Shown here one piece after another: positions 29,952-35,467 of a stretch of DNA of 35,467 bases (positions within the stretch are counted from its first letter, which is position 1; the number at the start of each line of letters is the position of its first letter). Under the pieces are notes generated by a model. The model had not been told where the DNA came from. It searched no databases and saw nothing but the letters and a program-made list of their open reading frames with translations. Location of the stretch: positions 1 through 35,467 of the forward strand of contig PNJV01000024.1 of NCBI GenBank assembly GCA_013822085.1, written 5' to 3'. The position numbers and the translations under genes are program-made. The DNA is from Isosphaera sp. (GTDB lineage Bacteria > Planctomycetota > Phycisphaerae > Phycisphaerales > UBA1924).

Positions 29952-30797
29952 ATGATGCACGCGGCGCTGATCGCGGCGGTGGGGCTCCTTGGCGGGGTGA
30001 CGGCGCTGGCCCCAGCCGGGGCGGCCCGCGTCGGAGCGCCCGCGGGCCCCGGGTCGGCAGGAGCGGCGGGCGGCGGGCCCGTGCCCCAGACGGTGTGGGA
30101 CCTGTTTGTCCAGTCGATGGACCTGTTCACCTGGGCCCTGCTGGTGGGCTCGGTGGCCACGGTCGGGCTGATCTTCCGCGCCGCGATCGAGACCCGCCGG
30201 GGCGTGATCCTCCCCGCGGCCAGCGGCGGCACGATCCGCCGGCTCATCGACGAGCGCAAGTGGGACGAGCTGCGCGGCTTTGTGCGCCGCGACGGGTCCT
30301 TTGCCAGCGAGGTGGTCCGCGCCGCCATGGGCACGCCCGAGCGCGGCCCGCGCGACCGCGCCGGCGCCCGCGACGCCGCCGACCTGGCCGCCAGCGCCCT
30401 GTGCGCCCGCTGGTTCAGGTCCATCGAGCCGCTCAACGTCCTGGGCAACCTCGGCCCCCTCATCGGCCTGGCCGGGACCACCTACGGCATGGTGCTGGCC
30501 TTCACCTCGCTCGGGGCCGCCTCGGGCCAGGCCAGCCCGGCGGCCCTGTCGGTCGGCATCGCCAAGGCGCTCTTCCACACGCTGCTGGGGCTGCTGCTGG
30601 CCATCCCGTCGCTGATGGCCTATGGGCTGTTCCGCCAGCGGGTCGATCGCCTGTGCAACGACGCCCTGGTCATGGGCGCCGAGCTGGTCGAGATGCTCCC
30701 CGACCCGGCCCCGCACCCGCCGCTGGCCCACGCCCCCGCGTCTGCCAGCAACGGGGCGCACGCGGCCGCCGCGGCCGCCGCCGGGGCCAAGCCGTGA
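29952..30797 (+). CDS. MotA/TolQ/ExbB proton channel family protein
   Basis: The 281-residue inner-membrane protein is the stator-like subunit of a proton-driven motor working with ExbD. It has an N-terminal signal-like or membrane helix (about 5-25), a short Gly-rich periplasmic piece, a helix around 57-75 (FTWALLVGSVATVGLIFRAA), a cytoplasmic domain (80-155) and the conserved pair of helices at about 160-180 (LNVLGNLGPLIGLAGTTYGMVLAF) and 200-225 (GIAKALFHTLLGLLLAIPSLMAY). LGPLIGLAGTTYGM is the TolQ/ExbB hallmark. The C-terminal 35 residues are Pro/Ala-rich. Its stop overlaps the first exbD start in GTGA. Whether it serves TonB-like transport or Tol-like envelope upkeep is not decided by sequence. 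Confidence 0.9.
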   Translation: MMHAALIAAVGLLGGVTALAPAGAARVGAPAGPGSAGAAGGGPVPQTVWDLFVQSMDLFTWALLVGSVATVGLIFRAAIETRRGVILPAASGGTIRRLIDERKWDELRGFVRRDGSFASEVVRAAMGTPERGPRDRAGARDAADLAASALCARWFRSIEPLNVLGNLGPLIGLAGTTYGMVLAFTSLGAASGQASPAALSVGIAKALFHTLLGLLLAIPSLMAYGLFRQRVDRLCNDALVMGAELVEMLPDPAPHPPLAHAPASASNGAHAAAAAAAGAKP

Positions 30798-31390
30798 GGA
30801 CCCGCCGGGCTCTTGAGCGGCTGGCGCGCGGGCACAGCGCCGCCGGCGGTCATGCGGGTGGTGCGGGGGGCGGGGGTGGGGGGCACAGCGGCGGCGTGAA
30901 CGTCACGCCGATGATCGACGTGGTGATGGTGCTCATCGTCTTCTTCTTGATCGTCGGCAGGCTGGCCAGCGACCGCGCCGGCGTACGCCTGGCCGAGTCC
31001 GGCCTGGGCCGGGTCGACGAGTCCACCCCCGCGGTGACGATCACCATCGCGCCGGGGCCGGTCCCACCCGGGGCAGCCGCGCCCGCGCAGGGCGCATTTG
31101 CAGCCAGGGTGGTCGTCAACGGGCTCCCCGTGGCAGACGAGGCCGAGCTGGAGCGGTTGCTGCGCGACGCCGCAGCCCGCTGGGCGTCGGAGCACCCCGA
31201 GGCGGGCGCGGGCGAGGCGGGCCCAGCGGAGACGGGCGATGGTCCGCAAGCCGGGTCGGTCTTTGCCCGCCTGCCGGTGCAGGTCGCCGCCGACAAGGGC
31301 CTCGGCTTTGAGCGCATCCGGCCCGTGCTGGCCGTGTGCGCCCGGCTGGGCGTGATCGAGGTGGGCCTGATCACGGAGCGGGCGCCATGA
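30794..31390 (+). CDS. ExbD/TolR family protein, first copy
   Basis: The 198-residue protein has one N-terminal membrane helix with the functional aspartate D42 in VTPMIDVVMVLIVFFLIV, the ExbD/TolR signature for proton use. Before the helix lies a Gly/His-rich cytoplasmic tail (13-34). The periplasmic part (60-198) has beta strands and an Ala/Glu/Gly-rich insert near 130-155; the strand VFARLPVQVAADKGLGFERIRPVL resembles the ExbD periplasmic fold. The start is GTG 30794, overlapping the exbB stop as GTGA. No other start precedes the helix with equal context except a GTG near 30896, which would leave only three residues before VTPM. It ends in an ATGA overlap with the second copy. Confidence 0.9.
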   Translation: MRTRRALERLARGHSAAGGHAGGAGGGGGGHSGGVNVTPMIDVVMVLIVFFLIVGRLASDRAGVRLAESGLGRVDESTPAVTITIAPGPVPPGAAAPAQGAFAARVVVNGLPVADEAELERLLRDAAARWASEHPEAGAGEAGPAETGDGPQAGSVFARLPVQVAADKGLGFERIRPVLAVCARLGVIEVGLITERAP

Positions 31391-31911
31391 GCGGGCGTCG
31401 CGGGGCGTTGTTGCGCCGGGGGGCCTCCGACCGCGCCGGCGCGCACGCGGGCCCGAACATGGCCCCGATGGTGGACGTGGTGATGGTGATCCTGGTCTTC
31501 TTTATGGCCTCAGCGGCGTTCGTGGGGCCAGAGTGGCTGATCCGGGCGCTGCTGCCCAGCCGCGCCGGGCCCGAGGCCACCGCGCCGCGCGGCGGCGGGG
31601 CCCAGCCGGAGCCCGGGCCGGCCCGGATCGACCTGGTGGTCCGCGCCGGGGCGGGCGCCGCCGGCGGGTGGTCGCTGGGCATCGACGGGGCCGACGCCCT
31701 GAGCCCGGCCGACGCCGAGGCTGCGCTGCTGGCGCGCGTGCGCGACGCCGAGTCGAGCGGCCGACAGGTCGAGGCCGTGCTCCGCAGCGAGGACGGCGTG
31801 CCGTGGGAGGCCGTGATCGCCGCCCGCGACATCGCCGCCCGCGCCGGCATCGCGCGCGTGGGCGTGGACCACGCCGCCCCGCCGGTCAGCGGCGCGCCCG
31901 CGGGCCGCTGA
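31387..31911 (+). CDS. ExbD/TolR family protein, second copy
   Basis: The 174-residue product again has a single N-terminal helix with the conserved aspartate, D30 in MAPMVDVVMVILVFFMASAAF. The periplasmic part is shorter than in the first copy, with a Pro/Gly linker (55-78) and an ExbD-like domain to the end (IDLVVRAGAG, VEAVLRSEDGVPWEAVIAARDIAARAGIARVGV). ATG 31387 overlaps the stop of the first copy as ATGA, so exbB-exbD-exbD is translationally coupled. The two ExbD proteins are clearly diverged; they probably form a heterodimer on the ExbB ring, as proposed for systems with paired ExbD genes. The next gene is convergent. Confidence 0.88.
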   Translation: MSGRRGALLRRGASDRAGAHAGPNMAPMVDVVMVILVFFMASAAFVGPEWLIRALLPSRAGPEATAPRGGGAQPEPGPARIDLVVRAGAGAAGGWSLGIDGADALSPADAEAALLARVRDAESSGRQVEAVLRSEDGVPWEAVIAARDIAARAGIARVGVDHAAPPVSGAPAGR

Positions 31912-31952
31912 CACACGCGCGTGCGCCAGTGCCTGCGCGTCTATGTGCAGCA

Positions 31953-31996
31953 AGCAGGGACCGGGTGTAGCAGGGACCGGGTGTAGCAGGGATCGG
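31953..31996 (+). repeat. 16-bp tandem repeat, about 2.7 copies, between convergent genes
   Basis: agcagggaccgggtgt occurs at 31953-31968 and 31969-31984, followed by a partial copy with one mismatch (31985-31996). It lies in the 100-base gap between the second exbD and rluD, both of which end here. A palindrome cacgcgcgtg (31914-31923) follows the exbD stop and may help termination. Confidence 0.85.
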
Positions 31997-32011
31997 CCGC
32001 ACGCGGGACGA

Positions 32012-32848
32012 TCACTCGTCGCCCTGGGCACCCGCCTCGGCGTCGTCGGGCGCGTCGGCCATGCCCCGCCCGGCGCTGGCGGGCCCTGACTGCGCCGCCG
32101 TCGGCGTGTGCAGGCCCATGCGGGTCAGGGTGGAGCGCAGGTCGCGCGGGAAGGGCGAGCTGGTGTCCACGGGCAGGCCGGTGATCGGGTGGACAAACGC
32201 GATGCGGTGGGCGTGCAGCGCCAGCCGAGGCGCAGCCCGCGCGATCGCCGGCGGGGCGTAGTGGCGGTCGCCCAGGATCGGGCAGCCGATCAGCTCCATG
32301 TGCACGCGCACCTGGTGGAGCCGCCCGGTGAGCGGGCGGGCCTCGATGAGCGCGGCCATCGGCGAGGCCTCCAGCGTGCGGTAGGCCGTGGCCGAGCCCT
32401 TGCCCGCCGAGGAGACCTTGGCCAGCTTGGGCTCGACGATCTGGCCGTGGGCGCCCGGGCGCGGCGTGGTCTCGGCGATGGGCTTGTCGATCAGGCCGGC
32501 GGGTGCCCTGGGCGCCCGCGCGGCGATGGCCCAGTAGAACTTGGCGATCCGGCGGGAGGCGAAGTCGTCCCGCAGGCGGTCGTAGGCCCGCGCCGAGAGC
32601 CCGACGATGAGCAGCCCCGACGTGTCGCGGTCCAGCCGGTGGAGCAGGCCAAAGTCCCGCGCCCGGCCCAGCGCCTGGAGGCGCGCCCCGAAGCGCGCAA
32701 AGAGGCCGTTGAGGAGCGTGTCGGTGTCGTGGCCGATCCCCGGCTGGGTGACCAGCCCGGCGCGCTTGGAGACCACGAGCAGGTGCTCGTCCTGGTAGCG
32801 CGTGGTGAACGTGACGCGCGGCTCGGGGGTGACGGAGAGTGTTGCCAT
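32012..32848 (-). CDS. RluA/RluD-family pseudouridine synthase
   Basis: The 278-residue enzyme converts uridine to pseudouridine in rRNA or tRNA. The catalytic motif is HRLDRDTSGLL with D73. Other family blocks are LLVVSKRAGLVTQPG (23-37), AKFYWAIA, ALIEARPLTGRLHQVRVHM and GCPILGDRHY, and LHAHRIAFVHPITG near 225-238. There is no N-terminal S4 domain, so it is closer to the RluA/RluC catalytic core; the exact target cannot be assigned. The C-terminal 25 residues are Ala/Asp/Glu-rich. ATG 32848 lies 14 bases after the pgl stop codon in the same direction, so the two are probably one operon. Confidence 0.92.
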   Translation of the reverse strand: MATLSVTPEPRVTFTTRYQDEHLLVVSKRAGLVTQPGIGHDTDTLLNGLFARFGARLQALGRARDFGLLHRLDRDTSGLLIVGLSARAYDRLRDDFASRRIAKFYWAIAARAPRAPAGLIDKPIAETTPRPGAHGQIVEPKLAKVSSAGKGSATAYRTLEASPMAALIEARPLTGRLHQVRVHMELIGCPILGDRHYAPPAIARAAPRLALHAHRIAFVHPITGLPVDTSSPFPRDLRSTLTRMGLHTPTAAQSGPASAGRGMADAPDDAEAGAQGDE

Positions 32849-32862
32849 GGTGCCCGCAGCTC

Positions 32863-33738
32863 TCAGGGGGCCCCGGGCCGGGCGCTCGGGCCCGGGTGCG
32901 GCCCGGCCGAGGCGCCGTCGAGGAACCACTCCAGGTTGCCGCTGCTGGGGCGCACGCCCAGGATCGGCAGCTCGTCCACGGGCAGCCGCTCGGGGGCGTC
33001 GCCGGCGCGGTCGAGGGTCTCGACGAGTCGCGCCAGGGTCGGGGCCTTGGCCGCGCCGTGGGCCAGGACGGCCACGCGGTCGGCGCCGTTGATGCAGCGG
33101 AGGGTCATCGTCACGCGGTCGGGCGGCGTGACGGCGGGGCCCGAGTTGAGGCGGGCCAGCGGGGGCTCGCCCATGATGGTGGCCGGGTCGTGATCGGGCC
33201 CGGGCAGGTCGGCGCGCAGCGCGGGGGAGCGCGGGAAGAGCGAGGCGGTGTGGGCGTCGGCGCCCATGCCCAGCAGGACCAGGTCCAGCCTGCGCCAGCC
33301 GGGCGGGCGGGCCGACAGGTGCCCGCGCAGCTGCGCGTGCAGGTGGGTGTCGGCGTCGTCGCGCGTGGCCATGATCGGGTGGACCCGCTCGGCGGGGATG
33401 CCCGAGTGGGCAACGAGCACCTCGCGGATGTGCCCGAAGTTCGAGCGGTCGTCCTCGAAGGGCACGCGACGCTCGTCGACGATCCACAGGTGCGTGCGCG
33501 CCCAGGGCAGAGCGCGGAACTCCGGGTCGTACATCAGCCGCTCGTAGACGGGCATCGGCGAGGACCCGCCCGAGAGGGCCACGTGGAAGTCCCCCGAGCC
33601 CGCCACGGCCCGGTGCGCGTTGACGAGCACGGCCCGCGCCACCGCGTCGAGCAGGTCGTCGGTGCTCTCGTAGACGGTGACCCTGCCCGGGAGCCGAGGG
33701 GCGTGCTCAGGGCGTCGCGGGCGCGGGAGGTCTGCCAT
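32863..33738 (-). CDS. pgl: 6-phosphogluconolactonase (Pgl/DevB type)
   Basis: Pgl hydrolyses 6-phosphogluconolactone in the oxidative pentose phosphate pathway. The 291-residue protein belongs to the glucosamine-6-phosphate isomerase/6-phosphogluconolactonase superfamily: HVALSGGSSPMPVYERL (52-68), LWIVDERRVPFEDDRSNFG (83-101) and LVLLGMGADAHTASLFP with the phosphate-contacting GMGADAHTASLF. It lacks the longer C-terminus of NagB. Its ATG at 33738 has no Shine-Dalgarno sequence; TACGAT sits 5 bases upstream. atpA ends 45 bases upstream in the same direction. Glucose-6-phosphate dehydrogenase, often adjacent, is not in the window. Confidence 0.93.
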   Translation of the reverse strand: MADLPRPRRPEHAPRLPGRVTVYESTDDLLDAVARAVLVNAHRAVAGSGDFHVALSGGSSPMPVYERLMYDPEFRALPWARTHLWIVDERRVPFEDDRSNFGHIREVLVAHSGIPAERVHPIMATRDDADTHLHAQLRGHLSARPPGWRRLDLVLLGMGADAHTASLFPRSPALRADLPGPDHDPATIMGEPPLARLNSGPAVTPPDRVTMTLRCINGADRVAVLAHGAAKAPTLARLVETLDRAGDAPERLPVDELPILGVRPSSGNLEWFLDGASAGPHPGPSARPGAP

Positions 33739-33743
33739 GAGTG

Positions 33744-33749
33744 ATCGTA
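33744..33749 (-). promoter_or_regulatory. Candidate -10 of a leaderless pgl message
   Basis: TACGAT on the minus strand is followed by CACTC and the ATG. The arrangement nearly matches exbB (TACCAT, CGCTC, ATG). It lies in the 45-base gap after atpA, so pgl could have its own leaderless transcript as well as readthrough from atpA. Confidence 0.4.
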
Positions 33750-33783
33750 CGGGCCGCCCGCGGGCAAGCCGCCGGCGCGCCCG

Positions 33784-35334
33784 TCAGTGCTTCCAGGTGC
33801 TCTTGAAGCCGCGGATGGACTCCTCGAGGCGCTTCTCGAGGTCCTTGTCCAGGGCGCGCTTCTTTTCCAGCTCGTCGCGCGCCGGCCTGGCCACGCCGCG
33901 GAAGTACTCGAGCAGGCCCTTCTCGAAGTCGCGGACCTTGCCCAGCGGCACGTCGTCGAGGTACCCGCGGGCGCCGGCGAAGATCGAGATGACCTGGTCC
34001 ACCACGGTGAAGGGGATGTACTGCGGCTGCTTGAGCAGCTCGACCATGCGGGCGCCGCGGTCGAGCTGCCGCTGCGTGGTCTTGTCCAGCTCGGTGCCCA
34101 GCTGGGCGAAGGCCTCCAGCTCGCGGAACGCGGCCAGGTCCAGCCGCAGCGAGCCGGCGATCTGCTTCATGGCCTTGATCTGCGCGTTGCCGCCGACGCG
34201 CGAGACGGAGATGCCCACGTTGATGGCCGGCCGCACGCCGGCGAAGAACAGCTCCGGCTCCAGGTAGATCTGCCCGTCGGTGATCGAGATCACGTTGGTC
34301 GGGATGTACGCCGAGACGTCGCCCTCCTGCGTCTCGATCACCGGCAGGGCCGTGAGCGAGCCACCCCCGTTCTCGTCGCTGAGCTTGGTGGCACGCTCCA
34401 GCAGGCGCGAGTGCAGGTAGAACACGTCGCCGGGGTACGCCTCGCGGCCCGGGGGGCGGCGCAGCAGCAGCGAGAGCTGCCGGTACGCCACGGCCTGCTT
34501 GGACAGGTCGTCGTAGATGCACAGGGCGTGCTTGGGGCCGCTGCCCGAGTGCCCCTGCCACATGAAGTACTCGCCCATCGTGCACCCGGCGTAGGGCGCG
34601 ATGTACTGCATCGGCGCCGGGTCCGACGCCGAGGCGTTGACCACGATCGTGTAGTCCATCGCCCCGTTCTTGCGCAGCGTCTCGACCGTCGCGGCGACCG
34701 TCGAGTTCTTCTGGCCCACCGCCACGTAGATGCACACCACCGCCTCGGGCGTGCCCCAGTACTGCCGCTGGTTGATGATCGTGTCCAGGGCCACGGCGGT
34801 CTTGCCGGTCTTGCGGTCGCCGATGATCAGCTCGCGCTGCCCCTTGCCGATGGGGATCATCGCGTCGATGGCCTTGATGCCCGTCTGGAGCGGCTGGGTC
34901 ACCGGCTGCCGCTCGGCGATGCCCGGCGCGATGATGTCCACCTTGCGACGCTCGGTCGTCACGATCGCCCCGCGGTCGTCCAGCGGCTCGCCCAGCGGGT
35001 TGACCACGCGCCCCAGCAGCGCCTCGCCCACCGGCACGTCCAGCAGGCGACCCGTGCCGCGCACCAGGTCCCCCTCCTTGACGTGGAGGTACTCGCCGTA
35101 CACCACCGCGCCGACGGTGTCCGTCTCTAGGTTGAAGACCTGCCCGGTCACCGTCCCGTGCGCGGTCTGGAACTCGAGCAGCTCACCGGCCATGGCGTTC
35201 GAGAGCCCGAAGACCCGGGCGATGCCGTCGCCAATCTCCACCACGCGACCGACCTCGGCCACCTCCAGCTGAGCGCTGAACTGCTCGATCTCGTGCTTGA
35301 TGATGCTCGTGATCTCGTCGGTGCGGATCTTCAA
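33784..35334 (-). CDS. atpA: F-type ATP synthase subunit alpha
   Basis: AtpA forms the non-catalytic nucleotide-binding part of the F1 hexamer. The 516-residue protein shows the N-terminal [19 protein letters not shown]-type start, Walker A GDRKTGKT (172-179), [29 protein letters not shown] as uninterrupted block from about 275, and the arginine finger R379 in [11 protein letters not shown]. Between EYFMW and KHALCIYDD there is a short Gly/Ser insert (about 261-267) not found in common bacterial AtpA. The start must be TTG at 35334, since no ATG or GTG lies near the conserved N-terminus; GAGG sits 7 bases upstream. The next gene downstream is pgl, not atpG, so atpA is separated from gamma and beta. 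Confidence 0.97.
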   Translation of the reverse strand: MKIRTDEITSIIKHEIEQFSAQLEVAEVGRVVEIGDGIARVFGLSNAMAGELLEFQTAHGTVTGQVFNLETDTVGAVVYGEYLHVKEGDLVRGTGRLLDVPVGEALLGRVVNPLGEPLDDRGAIVTTERRKVDIIAPGIAERQPVTQPLQTGIKAIDAMIPIGKGQRELIIGDRKTGKTAVALDTIINQRQYWGTPEAVVCIYVAVGQKNSTVAATVETLRKNGAMDYTIVVNASASDPAPMQYIAPYAGCTMGEYFMWQGHSGSGPKHALCIYDDLSKQAVAYRQLSLLLRRPPGREAYPGDVFYLHSRLLERATKLSDENGGGSLTALPVIETQEGDVSAYIPTNVISITDGQIYLEPELFFAGVRPAINVGISVSRVGGNAQIKAMKQIAGSLRLDLAAFRELEAFAQLGTELDKTTQRQLDRGARMVELLKQPQYIPFTVVDQVISIFAGARGYLDDVPLGKVRDFEKGLLEYFRGVARPARDELEKKRALDKDLEKRLEESIRGFKSTWKH

Positions 35335-35467
35335 GGGTCAACCTCGCAGGATGGCCCCGGCTGGCCGGTGCTGGTGGGCGTGGGATCCTCGGCCGCGGGC
35401 GCGGCCGGTCGCCGGGTGCCAACCATATTCACTCCGCCGCTCATGGTGAAGCCCGGGCACGCATCAA
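35331..35467 (-). other. Open frame ending at atpA start: 3' end of an upstream gene or leader
   Basis: A minus-strand frame is open from the window edge to a TGA at 35333-35331 that overlaps the atpA TTG as TTGA. It could be the last 44 codons of an upstream gene (atpH would be expected) or a 37-codon leader starting at ATG 35444. The translation is Pro/Thr-rich and does not resemble the conserved C-terminus of the delta subunit. The overlap suggests coupling if it is translated; a promoter in the same place is the competing reading. Confidence 0.3.
35422..35450 (-). promoter_or_regulatory. Candidate atpA promoter
   Basis: On the minus strand TTCACC (35450-35445) and TATGGT (35427-35422) are separated by 17 bases. 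Transcription would begin near 35415, about 80 bases before the TTG. If real, atpA can be expressed without an upstream atp operon. Confidence 0.4.

Noticed and set aside
32863-33487. In-frame extension of the pseudouridine synthase upstream through pgl
   Set aside because: This region is the pgl coding sequence in another frame of the same strand; the synthase starts at ATG 32848.

Overview
The window is about 35.5 kb of very GC-rich bacterial chromosome (visibly well above 70 % GC), densely packed with genes on both strands and without insertion sequences, prophage genes, CRISPR arrays or rRNA. Alanine/proline/glycine-rich low-complexity inserts, a stand-alone YjeF_N epimerase, a bifunctional-nuclease (DUF151) protein, ExbB with two ExbD proteins, CheX in place of CheZ and several large secreted proteins of unknown family together suggest a planctomycete-like organism, most likely of the Phycisphaerae/Phycisphaerales type. 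That assignment is inference from protein style and gene content, not from a marker gene.

Layout. 1-4.0 kb: an ABC-2 type permease (+) faces a two-gene minus-strand operon, a small protein of unknown family followed by a GT5/GT4-type glycosyltransferase with a large proline-rich insert. 4.0-4.3 kb: a G-rich tract and a tRNA-Leu(GAG). 4.3-5.9 kb: a single-domain response regulator divergent from a von Willebrand A protein. 6.1-12.4 kb: a chemosensory operon cheB-cheW-cheR-cheA-cheX-cheY with no receptor gene in view. 12.5-17.5 kb: three minus-strand genes for exported proteins of unknown family (a secreted alpha-helical protein, a 728-residue coiled-coil lipoprotein, and a protein carrying a CX4CH motif). 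17.8-20.7 kb: an oligopeptide-type substrate-binding protein and one permease, with the rest of the transporter missing. 20.8-22.6 kb: fabF and acpP. 22.8-28.0 kb: an M32 carboxypeptidase, a ClpP-fold (NfeD/SppA-like) protease and an ABC exporter, all minus. 28.1-31.9 kb (plus): nnrE, a bifunctional nuclease, then an exbB-exbD-exbD unit joined by stop/start overlaps. 32.0-35.3 kb (minus): rluD, pgl and atpA.

How the genes work together. The chemosensory operon supplies kinase (CheA), adaptor (CheW), receptor methylation enzymes (CheR, CheB), response regulator (CheY) and a CheC/CheX-family phosphatase; receptors and motor must lie elsewhere. FabF and ACP serve fatty-acid elongation. ExbB/ExbD form a proton-driven inner-membrane motor whose TonB-like or Tol partner is not here. 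AtpA, Pgl and RluD are housekeeping enzymes, but atpA stands without atpG or atpD after it, so the ATP synthase operon is split.

Most worth a second look: a recurring TA-N3-T hexamer ending 5-6 bases before the ATG of four genes (ABC exporter, nnrE, exbB, pgl), suggesting leaderless transcripts; a 9-bp hairpin that buries the Shine-Dalgarno sequence of the M32 peptidase gene; a CheX whose catalytic Asn is replaced by Ser; a CX4CH motif in an exported protein; a TTG-initiated, apparently isolated atpA; and several short-unit tandem repeats and G- or C-skewed tracts between genes. I did not find a clear new multi-gene defence or mobile system.
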